This document shows, in pieces, positions 57,073-64,000 of a DNA stretch of 64,000 bases. The DNA is from Micromonospora sp. WMMD1155 (GTDB lineage: Bacteria > Actinomycetota > Actinomycetes > Mycobacteriales > Micromonosporaceae). The DNA is taken from NCBI RefSeq assembly GCF_029581275.1, contig NZ_CP120742.1, positions 4,216,501 to 4,280,500 of the forward strand, given 5' to 3'. Position numbers and translations under genes: made by a program. The first letter of the stretch is position 1. Every line of letters begins with the position of its first letter. A model generated the notes under the pieces. It worked only from the letters and a program-made list of their open reading frames with translations, was not told the DNA's origin and did not search any database.

Positions 57073-57552
57073 TCAAGCTTCTGTTGACAGGGCTGTGTCG
57101 ATCTTCGTTGCGGCGGTGCGAACGGGTGGTGGCAGCGAGGCGCCCGCCTCGGCGAGATCCGTGGTGAGGTGTACAGCCAACGCGTACAGCGAGCCGGGAG
57201 TGGCGTCCAGGGCGACCTCCGCGGTGCGCCGGACGAGCGCCGCTCGACAGAACCGGGTGTCCCAGCGTCGGTCTGCGGCGATCCACCGCCCGAGGTCGGC
57301 CACGGCGTCACGCAGCGCCACGATCTGCGGCGAGACGTCGAGGTCGTGCCGCTGCCGTCGGGACCGCCGCGCGGTCACCAGGCGCTGGCGACGCTGCTCG
57401 GCGGCCTGCCGACTGCCGAGGCCCAGGGCGGTGGCGATCTGCGCCCACGTCGCGCCCCCGTGGCGCGCCCGGTCGATGAGGTCCAACTCCTCCTCGTCCA
57501 GCCGCGCACGGGTGATCCGGACGTCCGCCAGGCGGGCCAGCTCCGATGACAC
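57073..57552 (-). CDS. Small HTH-containing protein
   Basis: A 159-aa protein. An N-terminal helical segment (RLDEEELDLIDRARHGGATWAQIATALGL) forms a sigma-like or MarR-like helix-turn-helix, followed by QAAEQRRQRLVTARRSRRQRHD, a basic helix, and an all-helical C-terminal domain. The start is GTG 57552; TAACGT just upstream suggests a leaderless mRNA. The palindrome at 57555-57571 may be its own operator. It is a candidate regulator of the adjoining MFS gene. Confidence 0.75.
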   Translation of the reverse strand: MSSELARLADVRITRARLDEEELDLIDRARHGGATWAQIATALGLGSRQAAEQRRQRLVTARRSRRQRHDLDVSPQIVALRDAVADLGRWIAADRRWDTRFCRAALVRRTAEVALDATPGSLYALAVHLTTDLAEAGASLPPPVRTAATKIDTALSTEA

Positions 57553-57554
57553 GC

Positions 57555-57571
57555 GTCAACGTTACATTGAC
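57555..57571. promoter_or_regulatory. Inverted repeat at the HTH gene start
   Basis: GTCAA (57555-57559) and TTGAC (57567-57571) flank CGTTACA right in front of the GTG at 57552, on the likely promoter. It is suited to autoregulation. Confidence 0.45.
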
Positions 57572-57647
57572 ACGGTGGGTCCTGTGGCGGGCGTGCGCCG
57601 AGGTCTCCGCCGCCGTGCTGCTACCTCCGTCACACCGGTTGGCAACC

Positions 57648-57687
57648 GGAACAGCGTTCCGTATGGTGGTTAGCGGAACATCGTTCC
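57648..57687 (+). promoter_or_regulatory. Paired operators before the aldo/keto reductase
   Basis: GGAAC-AGC-GTTCC (57648-57660) and GGAAC-ATC-GTTCC (57675-57687) are two perfect-arm palindromes with centres 27 bases apart. TATGGT (57662-57667) between them is a likely -10. A TetR- or MarR-type repressor binding both would block the promoter. Confidence 0.7.
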
Positions 57688-57717
57688 ACTTGATCGCTCA
57701 CCCGATGGAGGAAAGAC

Positions 57718-58737
57718 ATGCAGTACCGCACCTTGGGTCGCACCGGCGTCCAGGTCAGCACCCTTTCGCTGGGCGCGATGAACTTCGGCAAGCTGGGACG
57801 TACCACCCAGGAGGACGCGACGGCGATCGTCGACGCCGCCCTCGATGCCGGAATCAACCTGATCGACACCGCCGACATGTACAGCCAGGGCGAGTCGGAG
57901 GAGATGGTGGGCAGGGCCATCGCCGGTCGTCGCGACGACATCGTGCTGGCCACGAAGGCCGGTATGCCGATGGGCGACGAGCGCAACCACCGCGGCGGCT
58001 CGCGCCGCTGGCTGATCACCGAGCTGGACGACAGCCTGCGCCGCCTCGGGGTCGACCACGTCGATCTCTACCAGGTCCACCGGTGGGACCCGACCACCAG
58101 CGACGAGGAGACCCTGTCGGCGCTGACCGATCTGCAACGGGCCGGGAAGATCCGCTACTTCGGGGCGTCGACCTTCCCCGCGTATCGGCTCGTGCAGGCC
58201 GAGTGGGCCGCGCGGGAGCACCACCTGAGCCGGTACGTCACGGAGCAGCCCAGCTACTCGATCCTGCAACGCGGCATCGAGGCCCACGTCCTGCCCGTGA
58301 CCGAGCAGTACGGGCTCGGCGTGCTCGCCTGGAGCCCTCTCGCCTCGGGCTGGCTCTCGGGCGCGATCCGCGCCGGCCGGGAGATCACCACCAGTCGCTC
58401 GGCGATCCTGCCCCAGCGCTTCGACCTGACCATCCCCGCGAACCAGGCCCGGCTCGACGCCGTCGAGCGGTTGGCCACGGTCGCCGACGAGGCCGGGCTC
58501 ACCATGATCCAGCTCGCCCTCGGATTCGTCACCGCGCACCCCGCCGTGACCAGCGCGATCATCGGCCCGCGCACCATCGAGCACCTGCGCTCCCAGCTCG
58601 CCGCCGCCGACACCGTGCTCTCCGCCGACGTGCTCGACGCGATCGACGCGATCGTGGCGCCCGGCGTCGACCTCGCCGCACACGAGAAGTTCGACGCTCC
58701 GCCGGCCCTGCTCGACGCGGCACTCCGACGTCGCTGA
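57718..58737 (+). CDS. Aldo/keto reductase
   Basis: A 339-aa NADPH-dependent oxidoreductase. GAMNFGKLGRT and DAGINLIDTADMYSQGESEEMVG carry the catalytic Asp and Tyr; VLATKAGMPM holds the Lys and VDHVDLYQVHRWDP the His of the tetrad. AWSPLASGWLSG and the C-terminal IIGPRTIEHL bind the cofactor. GAGGAAAG precedes the ATG. Two operators upstream suggest induction by a small molecule, for example an electrophile. Confidence 0.95.
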   Translation: MQYRTLGRTGVQVSTLSLGAMNFGKLGRTTQEDATAIVDAALDAGINLIDTADMYSQGESEEMVGRAIAGRRDDIVLATKAGMPMGDERNHRGGSRRWLITELDDSLRRLGVDHVDLYQVHRWDPTTSDEETLSALTDLQRAGKIRYFGASTFPAYRLVQAEWAAREHHLSRYVTEQPSYSILQRGIEAHVLPVTEQYGLGVLAWSPLASGWLSGAIRAGREITTSRSAILPQRFDLTIPANQARLDAVERLATVADEAGLTMIQLALGFVTAHPAVTSAIIGPRTIEHLRSQLAAADTVLSADVLDAIDAIVAPGVDLAAHEKFDAPPALLDAALRRR

Positions 58738-58822
58738 TGCACCGGGTGTTGCGTCGGCCGACACCCGCCCCGCGCCCATCGGGTGCGCTGATCAGGGCCG
58801 GAGGTCGCCTAGGATGAGGTCT

Positions 58823-59290
58823 ATGGGCGCGGAGGCTGTCGGCATGCACATGCCCGCTGTCGTGACGCTCGACGACGTGGCGGCGATGAACGCTGCCGAT
58901 TCGAATGGTCACCGCTACGAGAGCAGCCCCGAGGGGGTTCTGTCGGTCATGCCTCCGCCCGATTCGGAACACGCCATGATCGCCAGTCGCCTCTTCGCCT
59001 GGTGATCATGGCCGGATGGCCCGCCGAGCAGGTGCTCCAGGCCGCCGGCGTCCGCATCTCCGGCCCGGACGGTGACGGCGGCCGCATTTCCGACCTCAGC
59101 GTGTGGCGTAAGCCGCCGGTCCGCAGTGTCTGGGCGGCGGTCGCCGACGTCGCGCTCGTCGTGGAGATCGTCTCGCCCGGCTCCGAGGCGATGGACTCGG
59201 TGACCAAGGTCCGCGAGTACGCGTCGGCGGGGATCCCGCAGTACCGGGTCGTCGATCGGGACAGCGCGCAGACCGTCACCGGGTGCCGAA
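58823..59290 (+). pseudogene. Uma2-family nuclease pseudogene
   Basis: The two halves of a Uma2 (DUF820, PD-(D/E)XK-like) protein lie in different frames. VTLDDVAAMNAADSNGHRYE to IASRLFAW ends at a TGA at 59003; one missing base there (TGG[C]TGATCATG) would join it to IMAGWPAEQVLQAAGVR, SDLSVWRKPP, VVEIVSPGSEAMDSVTKVREYASAGIPQYRVVD. After DSAQTVTG (near 59280) the protein departs from the family and its C terminus is lost. TAGGAT at 58810-58815, seven bases before ATG 58823, is a relic leaderless promoter. Confidence 0.75.
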
Positions 59291-59723
59291 TAGTCCCGTC
59301 AGTGGCCTTGTCACAAACCGGACAAGACGGTAAAGCCCCTGGTGGAGCACCCTTGGGGTAGGTGGAGGTGGACGGGTGGCGGGCCACATCCCGATCCTCC
59401 GGCCCGTTGGGGACAGCATCGTCCGCACCGGTGCCGCCCTCACCCAGCCCGGCCGCGACGCCGCGGCGGTCACGGCACAGTTGCCGTGCCGTTCGCGCGT
59501 ACGACAGGCCGTGGCTGCCACTGACACCCCTGCGGGCGCCCGCAGCGGTGCCTCCGCCCACCGGGACAAGGACGTCAGCACCCGCCGGTAGTCAGGCGAC
59601 GCCTCCCACCGGTCGTGCCTGCCGTCCCCGTGCCCCGCCGGCCTTTCGCACTGTGGACCCTCGCCGGTCCGGTGTCGCTCGACCGCGCGCCGGCCCGGAC
59701 GACCGAGCCAGAAAGGGCCCGAC
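59291..59723. other. Intergenic region after the Uma2 pseudogene
   Basis: About 430 bases; open frames on both strands are Pro/Arg-rich and look non-coding. A small hairpin GGCAC...GTGCC is near 59475-59491. Nothing else recognised. Confidence 0.4.
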
Positions 59724-59993
59724 ATGGCCGCTCCCACCGTTACCGCAGCCCTGAACGCCACCGTCTTCGCGCCGGGCGACCAGATGCTGCTGACCGTCAC
59801 CTACTCGGACGCCGACACCAAGCCACTGACCGTCACCATCGTGGTCACCGACGCGCAGGGCAACAGCAGCGCGCCGGTCAAGGTCACCGCCGTCATCGAC
59901 CCGCTCACCGTGACCGTGACCGACAACTCGGGGCGTACCTGGACCCGAGTGTCCGACAACGGCTCGGTGGCCGTCTACCGGGCGGTGGCGTGA
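59724..59993 (+). CDS. Ig-like domain protein, phage-like
   Basis: An 89-aa beta-sandwich protein without a signal peptide: ATVFAPGDQMLLTVTYSDAD, PLTVTIVVTDAQGNSSAPVKV, TVTVTDNSGRTWTRVSDNGSVAVYRAV. The sequence alternates in the manner of Ig-like domains of phage structural proteins. Its stop overlaps the next start (TGATG), so the two are coupled. Confidence 0.75.
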   Translation: MAAPTVTAALNATVFAPGDQMLLTVTYSDADTKPLTVTIVVTDAQGNSSAPVKVTAVIDPLTVTVTDNSGRTWTRVSDNGSVAVYRAVA

Positions 59994-61036
59994 TGCCCCG
60001 GGTCACCGTCCAGGTCCGCGACGCCGGCGGGAACACCGCGACGGCCGGCGTCGACTACAGCCTGGTCCCACAACAACCCGTACTCGGGGGCTACTACCTG
60101 TCCGGGGGCGCGGACCCCACCGCTGACATGACCGGCGGCAACTTCCGGTCGCTCACCCAGTACCGCAGCTTCGCCGACGGCTTCACCTTCCCCGGCTACA
60201 ACCGGCCCTGGCTGGTCAACCTGGGCAAGGCCGGTGTGCAGATGAACATGGTCCTGGAGTTGAAGCACTACGGCGCGCCCAACCAGGGGCCGCAGAGCTT
60301 CACTGTGGACGGCGTCAGCTACACCGTTCCGGCGCCGTCGATGACCATCCAGCAGCGACCCGGCACGACCTTCCCGAGAGCGTACGGCTACGGACAGGTG
60401 CTCAAGGGCCAGTGCGACGGGTTGTTCGCCCGTGCCCTGTCGCAGTACCGGACGCTCGGCTTCGGGGTGAACATCCAGCTCGCCTCGGAGTTGGACACCG
60501 ACCACGAGTTCGGCACCACCGAGGACGGCAAGGCGTACACCTGGGCCGAGTCGGACGCCCGGGCGGTGCAGGCGGTCAACTACATCATCACCTGGTTCAA
60601 GGCACGGTCCCTGCCCGCCAACACCACGTTCTCGGTCGGGCTGGGCGGCTTCGACCGGGCCTGCTTCCAGCGCACCCACCCCGAGTCGCTGATGGCCCGC
60701 CTCGACTTCCTGCAGTGGAACGCGTACGGCACCGACGCCAGCCACACCGCGCTGGCCCGGTTCCGCCGTACCAAGGACTGGGCGGTGGCCGATCTCGGCC
60801 CGGTGGCGCTGTCCCGGCCCGTGATCATCGCGGAGTGGGGGGTGCGGGTGGCCGAGATCCCCGACCAGGCCGCCTGGATCGCCACCGTGCCGGCGGCGAT
60901 CGCCCAGCTCAACGCCGAGCGGGGGCCACGGATCGTGCGCACCAACTACTTCAACTCGGGGTGGGGCACGCTGACCCCGAAGGCGACCGGGTTGGCCGCG
61001 CTGCGCGAGGCGTACGCCAAGCGACCGTACGTCTGA
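59993..61036 (+). CDS. Putative glycoside-hydrolase-like TIM barrel with Ig-like start
   Basis: A 347-aa protein. Residues 1-30 continue the Ig-like theme (VTVQVRDAGGNTATAGVDYSL); the rest looks like a TIM barrel of clan GH-A type. Glu in LASELDTDHEFG and in PVIIAEWGVRVAE sit where the acid/base and nucleophile of such enzymes lie, after strands 4 and 7. LDFLQWNAYG is a typical strand-6 motif. There is no signal peptide. It could be a polysaccharide-degrading component of a phage-like particle; the family assignment is not certain. Confidence 0.7.
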   Translation: MPRVTVQVRDAGGNTATAGVDYSLVPQQPVLGGYYLSGGADPTADMTGGNFRSLTQYRSFADGFTFPGYNRPWLVNLGKAGVQMNMVLELKHYGAPNQGPQSFTVDGVSYTVPAPSMTIQQRPGTTFPRAYGYGQVLKGQCDGLFARALSQYRTLGFGVNIQLASELDTDHEFGTTEDGKAYTWAESDARAVQAVNYIITWFKARSLPANTTFSVGLGGFDRACFQRTHPESLMARLDFLQWNAYGTDASHTALARFRRTKDWAVADLGPVALSRPVIIAEWGVRVAEIPDQAAWIATVPAAIAQLNAERGPRIVRTNYFNSGWGTLTPKATGLAALREAYAKRPYV

Positions 61037-61041
61037 CCGGT

Positions 61042-61073
61042 CCCGGCGGCTCCGGGTGCCCGGGGCCGCCGGG
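61042..61073. terminator. Bidirectional terminator
   Basis: CCCGGCGGC (61042-61050) pairs with GCCGCCGGG (61065-61073), with an inner CCGGG/CCCGG pairing, between the convergent hydrolase-like gene and the SRPBCC gene. Confidence 0.75.
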
Positions 61074-61082
61074 GCGACACCG

Positions 61083-61613
61083 TCAGCCCTCACCGAGCCG
61101 TTCGGCGTACGCGTCGCGCAGCTCGGACCACCCGAAGTCCTTGGCCTCCGCGCCACGGATCGGGCCGATCGGGTCGCCGTCGAGCAGCCGGTCGGCGACG
61201 TCGAGGCAGAGGTGCCAACCGGCCGTGACCATCGGCAGCATGCCCTGGTCGGCGACGGTGTGTCGCAGGGTGAGCCGGGTGCCGTCGCCCAACGGGCTCA
61301 GTTCCCAGCGCAGCAGGTCGTCGCCCCAGGTGTACTCCAGCAGGTGTGGCGGCTCGGCCCGGCGTACCGTCGTCGGGTCCTCCTGGGTGGCCTCGCCGTC
61401 GACGAGGGTGAGCACGGCGGCGCCGGTGTGGCCGAGATCGCGGTCGGCGAGGAACGGCGCCCACTGCGCGAGCCGGCTCGGGTCGGTCAGTGCCGCCCAG
61501 ACGGTGGTCGGCGGATGCCGCAGGTCGCGGACGAAGACCAGGGTCACGGCGTCGCCGGTCGGCTCGGTGCGTACCTCGGCGGGTGGGCTCGGGCGGAACG
61601 TATCGCGGTCCAT
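61083..61613 (-). CDS. SRPBCC-domain (AHSA1-like) protein
   Basis: A 176-aa START-like fold protein: VFVRDLRHPPTTVWAALTDPSRLAQWAPF is the conserved opening in pieces, with the W-A-A-L-T-D-P turn, LLEYTWGDDLLRWEL the middle strands, and RLTLRHTVADQGMLPMVTAGWHLCLDVADRLL the long C-terminal helix. It lies directly behind the ArsR gene (stop and start adjacent), the very common ArsR-SRPBCC pairing. Such proteins bind hydrophobic ligands; no ligand is known. Confidence 0.92.
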   Translation of the reverse strand: MDRDTFRPSPPAEVRTEPTGDAVTLVFVRDLRHPPTTVWAALTDPSRLAQWAPFLADRDLGHTGAAVLTLVDGEATQEDPTTVRRAEPPHLLEYTWGDDLLRWELSPLGDGTRLTLRHTVADQGMLPMVTAGWHLCLDVADRLLDGDPIGPIRGAEAKDFGWSELRDAYAERLGEG

Positions 61614-61925
61614 TCACTGCTCCTGACTGTCGAGGTGCTGTTCCAGGGCGTCCAGGTGTCGGGCCCACAGTCGGCGGTACGGGTCCAGCCAGCCGTCGAC
61701 GGCCCGCAGCGGGCCCGGATCGAGGCGGTAGATCCGCTGTCGGGCGGCCGTCCGGCAGGTGACGAAGCCGGCGTCACGAAGCACCCGCAGGTGTTTGGAG
61801 ACGGCCGGCTGGCTGACCCCCAGGCCGTCGACCAGCTCGCCGACGCTGCGTTCGGCGTCGCGAAGCTGATCGAGGATCCGGCGCCGGGTGGGCTCGGCGA
61901 GGATGGTGAAGGCGTCGGTGGACAC
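61614..61925 (-). CDS. ArsR/SmtB-family transcriptional regulator
   Basis: A 103-aa winged-helix protein: FTILAEPTRRRILDQLRDAERSVGELVDGLGVSQPAVSKHLRVLRDAGFV is the complete HTH in pieces; the metal-binding Cys box of ArsR sensors is absent, so it belongs to the non-metal subgroup that pairs with SRPBCC proteins. GTG 61925 follows a -10 by seven bases and is probably leaderless. It presumably represses its own operon and the divergent LLM gene through the CATATG repeats. Confidence 0.92.
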   Translation of the reverse strand: MSTDAFTILAEPTRRRILDQLRDAERSVGELVDGLGVSQPAVSKHLRVLRDAGFVTCRTAARQRIYRLDPGPLRAVDGWLDPYRRLWARHLDALEQHLDSQEQ

Positions 61926-61932
61926 GCCCCCT

Positions 61933-61970
61933 AATATGCCTCTTCAGTCATATGTTCGTCAAAGCATATG
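61933..61970 (-). promoter_or_regulatory. Promoter and operator of the ArsR-SRPBCC operon
   Basis: On the minus strand TTGACG (61957-61962) and CATATT (61933-61938) are separated by 18 bases, a good -35/-10 pair; the GTG at 61925 lies seven bases after the -10. Two CATATG palindromes (61949-61954 and 61965-61970, centres 16 apart) flank the -35 and are candidate ArsR sites. Confidence 0.65.
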
Positions 61971-62024
61971 GGCGGGGGTCCCGTCCCGACGTGGGCACCA
62001 CCGTTCGCTCCCTATGCTCGGATC

Positions 62025-62954
62025 ATGGAACTGCGGATCTTCACCGAACCCCAGCAGGGCGCCGACTACGACCAGTTGCTCGCCGTCGCCCGCTGCGCCG
62101 AGGACGCCGGCTACGGCGCGTTCTTCCGGTCCGACCACTACCTCAGGATGGGCGAGGGGACCGGCGACCCCGGCCCGACCGACGCGTGGACCACGCTGGC
62201 CGGGCTGGCCCGGGACACCAGCCGGATCCGGCTCGGCACGTTGATGACCGCCGCGACCTTCCGGCTACCCGGCCCGCTGGCGGTCACCGTGGCGCAGGTC
62301 GACCAGATGAGCGGCGGTCGGGTGGAGCTGGGCATCGGCACCGGCTGGTTCGCCGAGGAGCACACCGCGTACGGCATCCCGTTCCCGCCGTTGGCCGAGC
62401 GGTTCGACAGGCTGGAGGAGCAGCTCGCGGTCATCACCGGTCTCTGGTCCACGCCGGTCGGCGAACGGTTCGACCACTCCGGCCGGTACTACCCGGTGAG
62501 CGGCTCGCCCGCGTTGCCGAAGCCCGTGCAGCAGCCACGCCCACCGATCCTGCTCGGCGGGATGGGCCCGAAGCGCACCCCTCGGTTGGCCGCCCGCTAC
62601 GCCGACGAGTTCAACCTGCCGTTCGCCTCGGTGCCGGACAGTGCCGCGCAGTTCGACCGGGTCCGCGCGGCCTGCGCCGAGATCGGCCGGCAACCGAACG
62701 AGTTGGTCTGGTCCAACGCCCTGGTGCTCTGCTGCGGGCGTGACGACGCCGAGGTGGCCCGTCGGGCCGCCGCGATCGGCCGTGAGCCCGACGAGCTGCG
62801 GGCCAACGGCCTGGCCGGAACCCCCGGTGAGGTCCTGGACACCATCGGCCGGTACGCGGAGATCGGCAGCGAGCGCATCTACCTCCAGGTGCTCGACCTC
62901 GGCGACCTGGACCACCTGGAGTTGGTCGCCGGTGAGGTGATGGCGAAGCTCTGA
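62025..62954 (+). CDS. LLM-class F420-dependent oxidoreductase
   Basis: A 309-aa luciferase-like TIM barrel: DYDQLLAVARCAEDAGYGAFFRSDHYL, the strand IRLGTLMTAATFRLPGPLAVTVAQVDQMSGGRVELGIGTGWFAEEH in pieces, and PPILLGGMGPKRTPRLAARYADEFN are characteristic. TATGCT (62013-62018) six bases before the ATG points to a leaderless transcript. It diverges from the ArsR-SRPBCC operon and probably shares its control region. The hydride acceptor is unknown. Confidence 0.93.
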   Translation: MELRIFTEPQQGADYDQLLAVARCAEDAGYGAFFRSDHYLRMGEGTGDPGPTDAWTTLAGLARDTSRIRLGTLMTAATFRLPGPLAVTVAQVDQMSGGRVELGIGTGWFAEEHTAYGIPFPPLAERFDRLEEQLAVITGLWSTPVGERFDHSGRYYPVSGSPALPKPVQQPRPPILLGGMGPKRTPRLAARYADEFNLPFASVPDSAAQFDRVRAACAEIGRQPNELVWSNALVLCCGRDDAEVARRAAAIGREPDELRANGLAGTPGEVLDTIGRYAEIGSERIYLQVLDLGDLDHLELVAGEVMAKL

Positions 62955-62959
62955 CCCGG

Positions 62960-63382
62960 TCAGGCGCGGTGGGCGCCCGTACCGACCCCGTTCGCGTCGC
63001 CCAGCACGGTGTCCAGGCGACCGTCCCGATCGCTGTCCACATAGGTGATGTCCGGGATCCCGTCGCCGTCCACGTCGATCTGGACGACGTCGGCGACGCC
63101 GTCACCGTCGAGGTCGGTGACCACCTCCACCGAGCCGTCCAGGTGTCGGGTCACGATCGACTGGGCGCCCGGCGAACGTGGCGGTGGCCCGGGCACCGGC
63201 ACCGGCGTCGGGGCCGGCGCGGGTGCCGGTGTGGGTCGGGGGCCGGGCGTGGGCGACGGGTGGCTCGACACCCCGCCCGCCGGTGGCGCACTGGCCTGCT
63301 CGACGCCGGTGCCGGTCGGGTCCAGCTCCTCCTCGGAGGGGAAGACGTCACCTCGTGCGGCCGGATCGCGGTAGCTGCTCAT
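62960..63382 (-). CDS. Acidic protein with calcium-binding-type DxDGDG repeats
   Basis: A 140-aa protein without signal peptide. The first half is Pro-rich and disordered (PGPRPTPAPAPAPTP, then VPVPGPPPRSPG); the second half has three Asp-rich loops in line: TDLDGDGVADVVQ, VDVDGDGIPD-like and VDSDRDGRLDTVLGD, as in thrombospondin-3/EF-hand-like or FG-GAP repeats. ATG 63382 (MSSYRDPAARG) is preferred over the upstream 63415 start. It likely binds Ca2+; the role is unknown. Confidence 0.75.
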   Translation of the reverse strand: MSSYRDPAARGDVFPSEEELDPTGTGVEQASAPPAGGVSSHPSPTPGPRPTPAPAPAPTPVPVPGPPPRSPGAQSIVTRHLDGSVEVVTDLDGDGVADVVQIDVDGDGIPDITYVDSDRDGRLDTVLGDANGVGTGAHRA

Positions 63383-63502
63383 GGGCGTAGGGTTCCCCGA
63401 CGACGACGAGAACAACCGTGCCCGATCGACCGGTGTCCCTGGTGCCCGGTCTGGCGGAAGATGTCGGGACCGACGCCACGGTCATGAACGGGGGGTCCGA
63501 GC

Positions 63503-64000
63503 GTGGAACTGCGCCGGAATCGGGGGGCCCGTGCGCTCGCCCTGGTGTGCGTACTCGGTGGTGTGCTTCTGTTGGTCTATCCCAGCGACGGCCAGCTGCT
63601 CCGGACGGTCATCGCCGTGGGGGCGATCGGGCTGGGCGCGGTCGCGCTGGTCAGCGCGCTGCGGCCGTTCCGGTTCGGGATCCACGCGGAGGGGCTCAGC
63701 ATTCGGCGACCCGGCCTGCGCCGGGAGATCCGGTGGGACGAGGTCGACACGCTGGTCCTCGACGAGCCGCCCCGTCGCGACGGCTACGCGACACCGCCGC
63801 GACTGTTGCTGGTTCCTGTGCAGGGTGTGCCGCGTGAGCTGGTCACCGCCCGGCACCCGGTCGACGGCCGTCCGGCGATCGAGCTGCTCGTCCTCGACCA
63901 GGTGCGCGAGCAGCCCGAGCAGGTGTCCGCCGCTCTCGCCCGCCATGCCGGGGACCGTTTCGTCGACCTGCTCGCGCTGCGTCGTGACGCCTTCGCCACC
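63503..64000 (+). CDS. Membrane protein with PH-like domain, 3' end outside the window
   Basis: The frame starts at GTG 63503 (behind GGGGGG) and stays open to the last base. Two membrane helices (ALALVCVLGGVLLLVY and TVIAVGAIGLGAVALVSAL) are followed by a soluble part beginning RFGIHAEGLSIRRPGLRREIRWDEVDTLVLDEPPRRDGY, in the style of bacterial PH-domain membrane proteins (bPH), with the conserved W-D-E-V. The C terminus is missing. Function unknown. Confidence 0.8.
   Translation, partial: MELRRNRGARALALVCVLGGVLLLVYPSDGQLLRTVIAVGAIGLGAVALVSALRPFRFGIHAEGLSIRRPGLRREIRWDEVDTLVLDEPPRRDGYATPPRLLLVPVQGVPRELVTARHPVDGRPAIELLVLDQVREQPEQVSAALARHAGDRFVDLLALRRDAFAT

Overview
The window is very GC-rich actinobacterial DNA. 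It probably comes from the Micromonosporaceae (Micromonospora-like), judging from codon use, XRE-DUF5753/DUF397 pairs, frequent leaderless genes and many ATGA/GTGA translational couplings. No rRNA, prophage core, PKS/NRPS or CRISPR array is present. Genes were identified by reading translated sequence and motifs; no database search was run.

Layout. 1-6.1 kb: a partial membrane protein, an XRE/DUF397 regulator pair, two ABC-2 permeases without an adjacent ATPase, a BrkB/YihY membrane protein and a small secreted protein. 6.1-12.6 kb: a ROK regulator followed by a sugar ABC importer (double ATPase, permease, lipoprotein) and a Gfo/Idh/MocA dehydrogenase. 13.2-21.4 kb: a tightly coupled eight-gene operon recognisable as an EBO-type cluster: an inositol-phosphate-synthase-like cyclase, EboC (UbiA), a TIM barrel, EboA, EboB (TatD), EboE, EboF and a prenyl diphosphate synthase. 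21.6-28.5 kb: secreted sugar-oxidation enzymes (a PQQ/sorbosone-type dehydrogenase, and a ThuA-DUF1080 protein), both with CBM6 and ricin-type tails, then a truncated histidine kinase and a TIM-barrel isomerase. An operator-like sequence upstream of the ROK gene recurs upstream of the PQQ enzyme, which suggests one sugar regulon spread on both sides of the EBO cluster.

28.6-36.3 kb: a small YtxH-like protein, tRNA-Asn, a dense block of minisatellites and G-rich repeats, an MMPL transporter, an FAD amine-oxidase-like protein, a TPR-like protein coupled to a membrane-anchored M16 peptidase, and tRNA-Met. 36.5-38.6 kb: a toxin-antitoxin island with one decayed VapC (two frameshifts) beside its Phd-type antitoxin, and one intact FitA/VapC pair. 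38.6-41.4 kb: an operon of a small membrane protein, an ECF-like sigma factor and a PAS-GGDEF(degenerate)-EAL protein. 41.6-47.3 kb: a SUKH protein, a reductase, a broken membrane gene, a GlxA-type regulator and a large regulator with a decayed MalT-like P-loop. 47.5-53 kb: an AfsR/SARP-type regulator among three secreted proteins of unknown function, two of which share a repeat module.

53.1-58.8 kb: a YciI protein, an NDH-2-like flavoprotein, an ECF41/SigJ sigma factor, an MFS exporter, an HTH protein and an aldo/keto reductase behind paired operators. 58.8-64 kb: a broken Uma2 gene, an Ig-like/TIM-barrel pair of phage-like look, a SRPBCC-ArsR pair divergent from an F420-type LLM oxidoreductase, an acidic Ca-binding-repeat protein and a partial membrane protein running off the end.

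The most interesting system is the EBO-type operon. Its cyclase, prenyl transferase and dedicated prenyl donor synthase suggest that it makes and traffics a prenylated cyclitol.
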